DNA from: Coffea arabica
Lineage: Eukaryota > Streptophyta > Magnoliopsida > Gentianales > Rubiaceae
Length of the DNA stretch: 64,000 nt
Assembly (NCBI RefSeq): GCF_036785885.1
Contig: NC_092316.1
Span: 50,601,001-50,665,000 of the forward strand
Direction of reading: 5' to 3'
This document shows positions 49,859 to 61,795 of the stretch, one piece after another (within the stretch, counting starts at the first letter, position 1; each line of letters opens with the position of its first letter). Below the pieces are notes generated by a model that was given only the letters and a program-made list of their open reading frames with translations, had not been told where the DNA came from and searched no databases. The position numbers and the translations under genes were made by a program.

Positions 49859-50152
49859 CCAGATTAAACCACCTGTCGCATCCTTGATGAATTCTTGTAT
49901 TAACAAAATATAAGTGGTAATCTAAGAATAGCTAATATTTTACGTAATATATGAAAAAAAAAATACTGGCAATCTAAGCATAGATAATACTTTACGTAAT
50001 ATATGAAAAATACTTCTTTGTCAACAATAAGAATTCAGAGGAAACTTTCACGGTACTAAAGGAAAACTTATTCTTGAAAAATTAATCAAAATTCCCTCTA
50101 AAGCCTAAGTGATAGATTTATTTGGAAATTGGAAGTTGCCCGTAATTCAAGA

Positions 50153-51047
50153 TTAACAAGGCTTTAAGCAAACGCACTTGCCAAGAAAATGAGTACATTT
50201 TCCATCAGGAATATTTTCTTCTGCACAGGCACGACGGCAGCTTGATCTACGGATGCAAGGGCCTATGAAGTGGGCTGCTGGTTTGGGGCAAACCTTGGCT
50301 TCAACTTCAACGATGGCATCATCTGTGATTGAAAAACGAACGAAACTGAATTAAACACTTTGCATATTAAACAAACAAACAAACAAAAAAATTGTGAATT
50401 TGCATACCAAAGTTTCATGCATGGGAGAAATGGACCAGGATGGTGTTAATTCAAAACATAGAAATGTCCTCTTCAAGATGCAATGCATTTTACATTTATA
50501 TGGATGTTGTACAGATGCAGCTAAATTGATTGAATCTGCTATTTTCTTTGAAACAAAATAACTTTGTCGTGAATTGAACCCTATGCCCCATCCAAATATT
50601 GAGTACAAAACAAATACAAACTATTTAACCACTGAGGTTGGTCCAATGATCAAGGAAGAGCTCTTAGGGATCTATCCGTTGTTAGGTTTAGAGTGTAGTT
50701 GGGGATAGGAAGGGTATGGAACGGCGTGGAAGGGTAAAGAAGAAGAAGAAGAAGAATATAAACTATTCTGAAATTAGACTGAGTTTCATGCATATTCATC
50801 TGCATACAAAAAGATGGAACCGTTGGTCATTCAAATTAACTTTTGAACTTATAGACGTTCAAATAAAAATAAAGTGCCAGACAAATGGGGAAAAACTATT
50901 CGTGAATGATTAGTTGATGCAAAATGAACTTTAACTTGGTACGCCCATTATAAATCCAGAACACGGAAGAATTGCTGGAATCAGATACTTACTGGAGAAG
51001 AAAAGAAAGATCAAGAAAAAGACACCAATGAATTTCCTCATGTCCAT
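50153..51047 (-). CDS. Plant defensin precursor, copy 3 (two exons, intact)
   Basis: Exon 1 50993-51047, intron 50323-50992 (670 bp), exon 2 50153-50322. I read both exons as identical to copy 2, so the predicted 74-residue secreted defensin is the same, with its eight cysteines and gamma-core. The intron differs by a shorter aaac repeat near 50372-50386. TATA box at 51131-51140. Two identical coding copies about 34 kb apart imply recent duplication or gene conversion. Confidence 0.88.
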
Positions 51048-51130
51048 CCTAAGCTTCAGTTGTTTTTCTTCTTATCTTCCTTTCTAGTTCAACCTTGTCA
51101 GAAAAATTTGTTTTGGTGCAGATGATCGAG

Positions 51131-51140
51131 CCCTTATATA
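51131..51140 (-). promoter_or_regulatory. TATA box of defensin copy 3
   Basis: TATATAAGGG on the minus strand, about 85 bp upstream of the ATG at 51047, as in the other units. Confidence 0.6.
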
Positions 51141-51371
51141 ACATATAGATTGGCAAAGATAATCATCATGGAAAGATTAGATATTGGTGGTAAAATTTGG
51201 TATGCGTATATATTTATACCAAAATATCTCATTTTCCTTTTATTTGTGGTAACTTGCTCAATTTATCCTTTGATGCCTCTAGATGCACGTATAAATTTAT
51301 ATCAAAATATCTCATTTTCCTTTTATTTGGGGTAACTTAATCGATTTATCCCTGAATTTCTCTAGATGCAC

Positions 51372-51453
51372 GGACGTCCGATAAAATTGAAATGATACAG
51401 AGAAGATTAGCATGACCCTCGCACAAGAATAATACGTACAAATCGAGAAATGG
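51372..51453 (+). pseudogene. U6 snRNA fossil, copy 3
   Basis: Third identical 82-base U6 body, with the same substitutions and missing ends as at 883 and 17056. Confidence 0.8.
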
Positions 51454-52026
51454 ATGATGTCTCCAGATGTGCACTCGTTTGTGGCAGATGAACACAAGTG
51501 TGGTTGTTCTCGAGCTAACTTTTCTAAATATTAAATAAATTTATTGTCCACACTTTTTTTTATGTTAATCAATAACATAGTATCCAAATATTAAAGGCAC
51601 AAATCAGTTGAATATCATATGAAAGACTTTATGGATGGATAACTATTAGCGTGAAACTGTTGCTGAAGGATGTCAACTTATTCACTTTCTCTGTCTTGTA
51701 TAAAAGGGTCCCTAATATTGGCAACTTGGCATAATTATTTTTCCACAAAAGAACGAAAGAATTGGCATGATTTTGGTAATTAAGCATATGATATGCGTAA
51801 AAGTTGCTTTTTCTTTTCAAATTTGTTGTCATTGTTAATTGCCTAATCCCTTGGCTAACGCTAGTTGCTCCTAATGACAAGATTTTATTTCATGAATATA
51901 TTATTATTTTTTTCTTTTTTTGTTTTCCCTTTGTGTTATTTTGCCGTTTAATATGTGCTGTTTATTTTGGTATGCGGCTAAAATCCTTCCAAAATAAAGT
52001 AACCGGAAGTATTTCTCTCTTATATT

Positions 52027-52361
52027 TAGGGGTGTGAATCGAAATCGAAATCGGTAATTCGGAACTTTGAAATCGAAATTTTTCGGAATTTTGGTATCAG
52101 AATTTTCGACCGATTTCGATTTCGAATTCACCAATTCCAAATTTGAATTCGTTTTGAATTCAATTCGGAATTCGGTAAATTCCGATTTCACCGAATTCAT
52201 GAATATAAAAATTATTATTATTATTATATAAATATTATATTACATATATATAAAATATTATATATATGTGTGTGTGAAAACGAAATTGAAATCAAAATAG
52301 GAATTCCGATTTCACCGAATTCATGAATATAAAAATTATTATTATAATATAAATGTTATAT

Positions 52362-52399
<38 letters not shown>

Positions 52400-52611
52400 A
52401 ACGTATTTGAAATCGAAATAGAAATTCCGAATTCCGATTTCGATTTCAATTTTGAATTGTGAATTCGAAATCGGAATTTTCGATTTAAAAAATCTCGTTA
52501 TCGAATTCGACCAATTCGAACTCAAATCATTCCGAATTACCGAATTCGAATTTCTGAATTCAATTCGAATTCGGTCGGTAAATCGAAATTTTTCGATTTT
52601 GCACACCCCTA
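52027..52611. mobile_element. hAT MITE, private to unit 3
   Basis: 585 bp with TIR TAGGGGTGTG at both ends and a perfect 8-bp TSD cttatatt (52019-52026 and 52612-52619). Units 1 and 2 carry the empty site with one cttatatt. The ends are rich in aatcgaaat/gaattc motifs in both orientations, like the larger hAT at 23251. It contains an (AT)n tract at about 52370-52395. No ORF of its own. Confidence 0.9.
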
Positions 52612-52640
52612 CTTATATTTATACACTTTTCTTAAGTAAA

Positions 52641-54139
52641 TTTACTTTTTAAAAAATTTAAAACTTGAACAACATCTTAACGAGTGCTCAGTGTTAGACA
52701 AACTTTTTGTCTCTAATGACATGCGATTATTTTTGCATAAACACTTTAACAAGTGGATATACTAAGTTGTCCATATTCAAATTTGAAATGCTAATGTTGG
52801 CATCCCAATTATTTTGCCTCCATTACCCTTTTTGTTAGTTTAATACGATGTCTTCTTTTTCCTTTTATGTTTTTGGAAAACAATAAAAAAAAATAACTCA
52901 AAAATGTTTCCCCGGGATCCGTTCTTCTGCGCGCCTTCTTCGACAAGAAAATGGTTTATATTTTTATGTTATGAAGACGTTGCCATTAGCTTGGAGCCTT
53001 AGTTACTCATCATTTGGTTTTGGAGGAGAACAAATGAAATGATTGGAACCTGAAAGCAATCGCACATTTTTGTAGCTGTTATATGGTGAATGACCTCGAA
53101 TTCCAGTTTGGTTTTGGACTAATTACACCTTGTTTCATCAATTATGACTTTGTGCCTTCAACTTTTATTTAGATACTTTGCACCATAAATTTGTTCAATT
53201 GTCCTATATCAGCCCATCAGCTGATTTTCTCATTCATTAATTACAAGCACATAAGTGATCAATATTTGGGCACATTGCCTGTATACTTGTCATTAATGTT
53301 GTGCAAGATTGTGGTAATTTCGGATGATTTAGTAACTTTAGGGTATAAATTGTCTAAAGTAAAAATTTGATGTGCAATGAGTAATTATTAATAACTTTAG
53401 AGCATGAGAAGTTCAAAGCAAAATAACAAATGCAGCGAGCGAATCGTTGAAAACATTAAGGGTGCAAAGTGTAATTAGTTATTTTGTCTTTTGTTCTTTA
53501 CCAGAAAAAAGAAGAAGAAGAAGAAGAAGAAGAAGAAAGCTATCCTTATGTTTGGATGTCTAAATATTTATTGCCACAAAAATTAATGGCATGGCATGAT
53601 CAACTATATAAAAAGAATTGTTTCCGGAAATTGATCCACCAAATTTTGTAATGGTTGCATAAACAAAATTTTCTCTGTAACTTTAATTAAGTGTTGTACT
53701 TCAAATTAAATGAAGCATGCCTTCATTATTTGTTTTGTTGCTGTCCAAAAACTCTTCCTAAGAAATGTACATTTTTTGTTTGAACATCTAATAACTAAGA
53801 GTTGACGAAGTTCTAGCAACATCATCTCTCAGCAATATTGTCAAGAAAAAGTTATGGGATATATATGCTTTAAAAAATTGTTGAAGCCAAAGAGCTGTTA
53901 GGGAGCTTTTTTCAATTTGTAGAATCAAAGCTAGTATAGCTCTGAAGAAATATATTAGTGCATGCAAATGTATGAGATATACACACACATTAACCACTTT
54001 TGAAGTATTAATCGAACTCTTTACATTCCAACAATGATGTAGATTTGGGTAAAATCCTGTGTTAATGATCGTGATTTAGACAGATAATAGGTGTCAAGTA
54101 GTATAACTTTTGCTTAGAATGTACACAATTCGTTCTTTA
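52641..54139. other. Intergenic DNA right of the third defensin unit
   Basis: Homology to units 1 and 2 stops at 52640. No gene. It contains a candidate TIR element (about 53118-53480, ends actaattacac...gtgtaattagt) and a (GAA)n microsatellite at about 53507-53537. Confidence 0.5.
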
Positions 54140-54148
54140 TAACAATAC

Positions 54149-55742
54149 GGGTAAAATACAAAAAATCACCTTATGGTTTGGCATATATACACTTTGGTTC
54201 TTTTTAATTTGAAAATCTACAATTTAACCTCTTGTAGTCGTAATCAAAGTAAAACTATTAGATTTTTCATTAGATTTAACAGTCAAACTTGAATAGTCAA
54301 ACTCTTCACATAAAATTATTATGAAATTACAAAATCACCCATCAATCTATGGTTAATATAATGTTTTAAGTAAAAATTTCTGAGCAAACTATACTTATAG
54401 AAAATTTTGAGGTAAAAATGAAATTTAAATAAAAATTATATTTACTTGGTTTCATAAAAAGGGCAAGAATAAATCACAAAAGCAAGTATAAGCTGGGTTA
54501 AATGCACCAAACCCCCTAAACTTTACCCTTAGTTACGTTTTGTTCCTCTGAACTCATTAAATAAGCATTTTGCTCCCCCTATTTGATATTTCAGGACAAA
54601 AGTACCCTTGCTGTTCTATTTTGTTTCTTTTTTTTTTTGTTTATTCATTCCCTTGTTTTTCTTTTCCACTACTTTGTTTTATTTTTCATTTTCTTTTTTT
54701 ACTATTTTTTTTTCACTTTTCTCGTTTCACCATTTTGTTTCACTTTCCTATTAGGATTACTAATTTGTATGCTTATTACAATATTGTAATCATTTTTTAC
54801 TTATAATTTCATTCTTGTTTTATTTATTTACACTATTAAAAATTTAAGACAAATTGTATAGCATAAAAATTTGATATATGCCTATCATAATCAAAAAGTG
54901 TATATTACTAGCAATTTGAATACTAGGACTTTAAATGACTTAATATTTAAAATTATATCCCAAAAAAAGTAATTAATAATTTTATTTACTTTTTTGTATA
55001 TAGTTGGTTAACCACTTCTGTTTTTATGAAAAATTAATTTATTCTAAACTCTAAACATATTGATTTAAATAACGTATGAAATAGTTTATGAACATAGATA
55101 ATAAATGCTTTGTTATAGCATAGACTTTATAGTCATTATTTTTTCAATAATAAAAAGTAAATAGTCTAGAAATAAATAAAGAATAAGTTTAAGAAGATTA
55201 AAATTAATATATAGATAATAATAGCAAAGAGAAGAAAGTAGTTGATGGCACGAGAGAAGGGATAAAAACTAAAAAATATAAAGAAAACTGACAAGTAGAA
55301 AAAAGGGCAAAAAGGGCGAGAAAAGAAATAAAATAATAATTAATATGAAAGGGCCAATTTTGTCCTAAAACATAAAGTAGGAGTGTAAAGTGTCTATTTA
55401 TTATGTTGGGAGGGGGGGCTAAAATGCAACTGGGTTTAAAGTTAGGAGGGTTTAATGTTTTTAATAAGTTTTTTTTCCAAATATTTCAATTTTACCTCAA
55501 AATTTTTTAAAAGTATAATTTTTCCTCAAATTTTATTTAGAACATTACATTAACCATAGATTGAAGAGTGATTTTGTAATTTTCATAATAATTTTATTTG
55601 AAGGTTTGGCCATTAAATCTAACAAAAAATCTAACAGTTTTACTTTGATTACAATGATAAGGGGTTAAATTATAGATTTTCAGGTTATAGAGAGTTACAA
55701 TGTACATACACCAAATTATAAGGGGGTTTTCGTATTTTACCC
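54149..55742. mobile_element. MULE-type element with roughly 290-bp TIRs
   Basis: 1594 bp. Ends GGGTAAAATAC and its inverted partner; the inverted similarity continues about 290 bp. It is flanked by 9-bp duplications taacaatac (54140-54148) and taacaataa (55743-55751), one mismatch. The middle appears to hold a second inverted-repeat element. Confidence 0.75.
54493..55455. mobile_element. Nested TIR element inside the MULE-type element
   Basis: Diverged inverted ends (caccaaaccccctaaacttt at left, inverted cattaaaccctcctaacttt at right) extending about 110 bp, including gacaaaa near the inner boundary. No clear TSD, so ends are approximate. No ORF beyond Phe-rich low complexity. Confidence 0.4.
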
Positions 55743-56408
55743 TAACAATAAACCGTGTAAACTTTGATACAGTTATGAATGTCGGTTGGTAGGCCCCCTT
55801 AGAAATGCATAATTTGGAAGGGTGGGCATAACTTGTCTGCTCGCACCAAAACTGTAATGAAATTTTAATGGATTAATTTTATGGGTAAATTACCATTTAC
55901 CCCTGTAATTTTGTACTTTATCACATAAATCTTCTATAATTTAAAAATTTATATATATAATATTCTCATGATTTGGATTAAAATGTCACCATCAGTTTTT
56001 TGTTAAACTAATGGTTAATAGTTAAAAATTAAAATCAAAATAATATATTGACAAAGTCGATATAGGTTTTTAAAACTCTATATACATTGTGAAAAACACT
56101 CCCATCCAAACTACAGAAGATTAAATGATAAATCACCGAACCATCGGAGGTAAAAAGGTATGCTTTGCTTTATTAGTTAGTGAAACACGTTTATAGTAGT
56201 AAAACTATTACAGCACTATTCTTCTTAAAAAACTTAGAGGTTGTTTTTATTTGTGTATTATTATAGCATTATAGTTAAAAAATTTATTTTTCAAAAAATG
56301 ACCAATCCAAACAGATTAACTAGGAGGAGCAACTGCAACATTGCTAAAACCTCTAATCAAGAAGAAAAAAAAACTATAAATTCAATACCTAAAACAATTG
56401 TTTATGTA

Positions 56409-56737
56409 CTCCCTCCGTCCCACTTTGATAGTCCTGTTTTCCTTTTTCGTCTGTCTCAAATTGTAGTCCAGTTTCCAATTGAAGAATGTAGTTGTATTTT
56501 AATTTTTCTAAAATACTCTTATTCAATGTAAGTGGTTGTTACTATAAACCTATCACATTTAATGAGAGTTGATTCTTTTTTTACCATTAATTCAAGTTCC
56601 CATAAAATTATACTCTAATTAATGTGAGGGTATTTTAGAAAAATAGCTACCTAAATTGATTGTTCCAACAAAGTTAAGTACTTTTTCTTAAATTGTGTGA
56701 AAAAATAATTAGAACTATCAAAGTGGGACATAGGGAA
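56409..56737. mobile_element. Stowaway-type (Tc1/mariner) MITE
   Basis: 329 bp beginning CTCCCTCCGTCCCACTTTG, the classic Stowaway terminus, with the inverted partner (...TGGGACATAGGGAA) at the right and TA on both sides. No ORF. Confidence 0.8.
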
Positions 56738-57038
56738 TATTTTTTATCAGTTTGTATTCCCAGATTCAAAAAAAAAAAAAAAACTATTAATAAGAAAAGA
56801 TACTGTACAAACTTAGTTAGCAAGGAATGAGGTGAGAAATTGAATACTCTTCTTCTCAACCCCAATTCTTTAATCTTGAATTTGACAAAATCCATTTGGA
56901 CCATTTCCGACCAATTCCCAGTAGATAATAAATTATATACTTCCTCCTTACGACCTCAAACCAACAACCCAAATCCATATCCCAAAAAAAAAAAATTTTC
57001 CCCAAACAGCAGATCTGCTGCTTCAACTCTTCTTCAAT

Positions 57039-57776
57039 ATGGACTCCATCAACTTCTTCAAGGGCTATGGCAAAGTAAACAATCCAGCCGGAAATCAACA
57101 ACCAGCTTCCAACAGACGACGTCGTATCCTCTTAGCTGCTTCCCTCGCCGTTTTCTTGACCATCGTACTCGGCGCAATGATTGGAGCCTTAATCTACGAG
57201 TCAGCCACCGAGCCTCCGGAGTCGGAAGAAGAGCAACTCCCCGCTTCGGACTCGGGCGAGTCACTCAAGACCGTGTGCGCCGTGACTCAGTATCTCGACT
57301 CGTGCATCAACTCGATCTCTGCTCTCAACGACCCGCCCAAATCCGACCCGGTTCACTTCTTCAACCTGTCTCTCCAGGTCAGCCAGAGGGAGCTCGCCAG
57401 CCTCGCTTCTCTTCCCAAGACCCTAATCTCCAAGTCGAACGACCGGCGGGCCGAGTCGGCATTGAAGGACTGCGTTAATCTGTTCGACGACTCGCTGAGT
57501 CAACTCAACAGGTCGGCCGAGTTGATGAAGGTGGCGGTGGTGGGCCCGGCGGAGAAGCTGTTGACGGAGATGAGGATCAGTGATATGCAGACGTGGATTA
57601 GCGCTGCGATGACGGATCAGGATACTTGCCTTGACGGGCTTGATGAGATGGGGTCGACGGTGGTTGATGAGCTCAGAACGCGGGTGCACAAGTCTAGCGA
57701 GTACATGAGCATCAGCTTAGCAATTCTCAACAACCTGAAAAGTCTTGTTGAGAAGTTTGGTCTGAAAATGCCTTAA
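57039..57776 (+). CDS. Membrane-anchored pectin methylesterase inhibitor (PMEI) domain protein
   Basis: Single exon, 245 residues. Residues 1-29 are a basic cytosolic N-terminus (NRRRR at 25-29), 30-53 a membrane span or signal anchor, 54-75 an acidic linker, 76-240 a PMEI four-helix domain. The four conserved cysteines are at 80, 89, 145 and 197, and TWISAAMTDQDTC at 185-197 is diagnostic. Family role: 1:1 inhibition of pectin methylesterase in the wall or secretory path. Start and anchor strongly resemble the pro-region of group 2 pectinesterases, but a stop follows the PMEI domain and no catalytic domain or RRLL processing site is present downstream. So it is either a stand-alone PMEI or a pectinesterase that lost its catalytic half. 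Confidence 0.88.
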   Translation: MDSINFFKGYGKVNNPAGNQQPASNRRRRILLAASLAVFLTIVLGAMIGALIYESATEPPESEEEQLPASDSGESLKTVCAVTQYLDSCINSISALNDPPKSDPVHFFNLSLQVSQRELASLASLPKTLISKSNDRRAESALKDCVNLFDDSLSQLNRSAELMKVAVVGPAEKLLTEMRISDMQTWISAAMTDQDTCLDGLDEMGSTVVDELRTRVHKSSEYMSISLAILNNLKSLVEKFGLKMP

Positions 57777-57993
57777 AGAGGAAGGAAGCCTGATTGGTGA
57801 AAGCCGTGAGCTGACATTATTCTTTTCTCTCTTTTTTTTTGTGTATTATTATTTACTTTTCCATTTTTTTTTGATGTAATTTATGTAATTTTGTATTTTG
57901 GAGGTTGTATTTTGTTGGTTGTTTTCTTGAGGAATTTGCCACGATTTTAAGATATAATAAGTATAAAATGGTGAGAAGAGCCAATTAGGAATA
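57777..57993 (+). other. 3' flank of the PMEI gene
   Basis: Likely 3' UTR with T-rich stretches. The 9-bp target site of the Pack-MULE (ttaggaata, 57985-57993) forms its end. No pectinesterase sequence here. Confidence 0.5.
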
Positions 57994-59159
57994 GGGAAAT
58001 TTGCCAAATTGGTCCCTAACATTTACCAAAAACACTTTTTTAGTCATTTACATGTAAAATCAGCCAAAATGGTCCTTCACATTTAAATTGTGAGCCAATG
58101 TGGTACTATTGCTCGTTTTTTCTCATTTCTCCGGCTAAAAATAGCACGCCTCTCTCACGTGATCATATTTTTAGGGGTAAAATCGGAAACACATTTCATT
58201 ACCTGTTAAAAGTAAAAGGTGTGGACAACCACCAAAATACACATTTCACCTTTGGCCCTCAAAGTTTCAAGAAACCCTAAATTGCATCCCCGAATGGTGG
58301 CGAAAATTATTTTGTAATTCTCCTGTATAAGTGATGTGCTTGATGAATCCATAGATCTGGTTCTTGTTTACTTATATCCGAAAGTCCTAACCTTTCCATT
58401 CTAAGTGAGAGTCTAACAAGTCCAGGACATTTGTGCAACATCGATCCCACGAATCCAATTTGGGCCTTAGCTGGAACCCTAAGCCTCAGCTCCTCCGCCG
58501 CCCGCCAAAGCTGCTTACTCGTGTCCCTCCATCCTTTGCAAACCCTGGCCGCCGACAACAGTGTTGGAGGCGGGAGCCTCCTCAACACCTCCCACAGACA
58601 ACTCATCGGCAGCTTCCCGGACCCGGCAAGATCCGATTCGGGGCTCCAGCTCGAGAAGCTCCTCCTCATCCTCCTGGTGCTCTTCCTCATCCTCTCCCTC
58701 GTCTTGTGAGTCCCTCGCATCAATATCATCGTCGAAGGAGAGAGCTCGCCGGAGGTTGGAGAAATGCTGGCGATGATGAGGGGGAGGGGGAGGACGGACA
58801 GTGGAGAGAGGAGAAGGGATAGCGAGGGAGGAGGTGGCTGAGTCAGTTGAGGGCGTGGCGGTGGGATGCAATTTAGGGTTTCTTGAAACTTTGAGGGCCA
58901 AAGGTGAAATGTGTATTTTGGTGGTTGTCCACACCTTTTACTTTTAACAGGTAATGAAATGTGTTTTCGGTTTTGCCCCTAAAAATATGACCACGTGAAA
59001 GAGGCGTGCTATTTTTAGTCGGAGAAATGAGCAAAAACGAGCAATAGGACCACATTGGCTCACAATTTAAATGTGAAGGACCATTTTGGCTGATTTTATA
59101 TGTAAAGGACTAAAAAAGTGTTTTTGGTAAATGTTAGGGACCAATTTGGCAAATTTCCC
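57994..59159. mobile_element. Pack-MULE carrying an F-box gene fragment
   Basis: 1166 bp: two 297-bp TIRs (57994-58290 and 58863-59159, starting GGGAAATTTGCC) around a 572-bp GC-rich interior. The flanking 9-bp TSD ttaggaata (57985-57993 and 59160-59168) is perfect. Long TIRs, a 9-bp TSD and foreign gene sequence inside are the hallmarks of a Pack-MULE. The TIRs are near-identical by eye, suggesting recent activity. No transposase. Confidence 0.92.
58307..58862 (-). pseudogene. Captured F-box protein fragment (resembles SKIP17-type F-box proteins)
   Basis: On the minus strand, residues in the frame opening at 58729 contain an F-box (LPMSCLWEVLRRLPPPTLLS, AARVCKGW) followed by LRLRVPAKAQIGFVGSML and CPGLVRLSLRME. 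They then run into AAAGGTTAGG, which looks like an exon end with a retained intron start near 58390. Upstream, an acidic segment (DEGEDEEEHQEDEEE) is open in another frame, so one frame shift separates the two. Family role of the parent: SCF ubiquitin-ligase substrate adaptor. Here it lacks everything after the first exon. Confidence 0.75.
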
Positions 59160-59168
59160 TTAGGAATA

Positions 59169-61795
59169 CTAATGGATGCTTTGAAATTTCTCATTTTGAC
59201 TTTTGTTCAGTCTTTACACGTGATGCTTACACTTACAGATGTCTTGCACTTTTATGCTCCAAAGTCCAAACTATGGACTAAAATGTTTAGGAAAAATAAA
59301 GAACAAACTATGGGCTAAAATGTTTAGGGAAAATTGCAATGTAATTGGCAATTCTAAGAGGATATGAAACATATGTAGCAAGTCTCCCAAAAAAAAAAGA
59401 AAGGGTGGGGGGGGGGGAGGTTGGAGAGGAATTTTTTTGAATTTTCTTGATAATTTATTTGAGCAAATATTTATTTATAGGAAAGAGAGTTTTGTCTAAG
59501 CCTAGGCCTAGAATAGCTTTGACGTGAGCTAAATCATTAACATTTTTTATATCAATGCAGGATATCTTGTAAATTTTCTCTGGGGGACTCCACAGCACAT
59601 TCGTGTGGTTTAGAGGTGATTTAGTTTCTTTCGAGTTCTTAATAATCTAGTTGGATCCGTCTGACCTTTAGTATAAAGAATGGTCGTAAACATTTGCTGT
59701 TAGACCCAAAAAAAAAAAAAAAAAAAATCCTCCCTACACAGTTTAGGCACACAGAAAAAAAAAAAACACTGTTAAAATAGTTTTCTCCCTTAGAAATGCC
59801 AAACCATGTGATTGGAATTAAGATGATCACTATGAGTCAACTCAACAGAATTTGATCAATTCTCTTATCTGTCGCTAAGGTGAAGAACTAAATAAAAAAT
59901 CCTCTTGCTGCATTATCAATCAAATCACTATTCGTAGTCTAGGAGCTTATTTTATCATCAATCCAATCTCCATTCACCTTTTTTCTTTTTCTTATCAATG
60001 AATAGATGATCTCTATACTTGTATGACTTAGATGTCCCTATTTCTTAAAAAAGTAATTTGATTGATAGGTTACAGTATGAAGTATTGATGAAATTAATAT
60101 TTAAATATTGTAATTCAATTGTTCTACTTAGCCCAACACAGCCCAATTTGATGAAGGTCATCCCACGCTAAATTAGCCCAACACAGGTTCATGTCAAGCT
60201 TGTGCCTTTTTCTGATGGGCTAAACAGGCTCAGCTCGGGCAAGCCTGGTCTGGCTGACAGCCCAACTTGCGATGATAAGACCTTTTTTTTTTAAGGTAAA
60301 CTTAATGATTTTGTAGCGCAAGTTTCTTGCGGTTTTACTTTTTCATCCAAGAAAGTTAGGAACATCTCATTTGGCAGTAATTTTATTTTATGATGGCTAT
60401 TACAGTATTTTATTATACTTTGAAGATTACATATATGTGAAGTTAATTTTACAGACATTAACAGCGTATATACTATTATGATTGAACGTGTCAGACATAT
60501 ATAAAATTGTGTGTTTAACAATATTAGCCCCGGAATTAATGCCATTTCGCACCCTCAAAGTCACTTTGTGCCTTGAACTTTGAGTTATAACACTTTAGTA
60601 CGTAACCTTTAGCTTCTTTTCGCTTTGTACCAAACTAGTTTCTAAATGCTTGCTAATTTTTGCATCTAAAGTTAGAAAGAGCTAAATCCATACTTTTCAT
60701 GCATCAGTTATTTTGATTGCTAACATATAAACTTGTAGGTCGAGATATAAGATGAAGGGATGTGAACTTAAAATGAGAACTTTATCCGGGTATTGAGCGC
60801 TTTAAGTTGTACTTTAACATTAACTATTAACCGATAACCATTCATTCTCTATAATAATGTCGTTAGTGTTCAAAAAAAGATGCTTCTCCACACAAAATTC
60901 CTTCAATAATTAGCATGCCATTATTTAAATGCACCAAAGTGAAGAAAACACAAGTCTTGGGCAGAATCTCATGACTACAGTTTTAAAGGTGCCATTGCTT
61001 AATTTGAAGGTATAAATATATAGTGGTAGTAGATCAACCGTCTTGTATGTGTCACGTCTGCCACTGTTTAATCGTTTGCAGTCAATTTTAACTGGTAACC
61101 TTGAAGCTTAAAGTCTTCAAAGACTTCAACCCCTCAGCGCTATACGGTAAACTTGAAGAAATTTGGGACATGCAGGATGAATTAAGGGTTTTAGGACTTA
61201 AATACTATGACTGATTACATGATAAATCAAATGGCTAAGAAAAAAAAATTACCTGTAACATCATTAAAATGGAATCTTTTTTTTTTTATTGTGCATGCTT
61301 TTATTTTTTTAATAATGAATTTTCTGCATGTTAATGTACATAAGGTCTGACCAATTATGTACAACAATTTTTATACAGGCACAAGAATATGTACCTATTT
61401 CTTTTTTTTCATACCCCAGTTTTTTTTTTCAAGGATGCAAGTAACGTGCATATTCTATAAAAGGGAGGTTGCAGGAAGAAGTTTTGAGCATGGTTTTGGG
61501 ACTTGAATTAGGAATTGTCTAATTCTGCATATGGTGTTTATACCTTTTTAGACACTAGAGAGAGTTAAAATTGTTGAATCTTTTACCAATTCTATTCTTA
61601 ATAGCTGACATGATTCGTTAAAAGATAGTTTTTTTTTTTTGCTGTCATCTAATAAGAAAAGTGTGATGTGATCAAGTTATTACAGAGGAATATTACCTGA
61701 TTCTACCGTAGTATGTCTTAAACGTTGGTTCTTCTTCTTTGTTGTTTTAATCCTTTTAAGTCCTCTTTAATTAGTTATAGATAAAAGGTAGTAGA
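59169..61795. other. AT-rich intergenic DNA
   Basis: No gene seen. A block at about 60120-60270 has cccaaca/gggct repeats like hAT MITE ends, but I could not define both termini. Confidence 0.5.

Noticed and set aside
54570-54806. Phe-rich membrane protein ORF
   Set aside because: It arises from T-runs inside a nested TIR element.
56840-57478. 212-residue plus-strand ORF overlapping the PMEI gene
   Set aside because: Arg/Ser/Pro-rich out-of-frame shadow; the 57039-57776 frame has the PMEI cysteines.
58433-58822. Plus-strand ORF in the Pack-MULE interior
   Set aside because: Antisense of the F-box fragment; Pro/Arg-rich low complexity.
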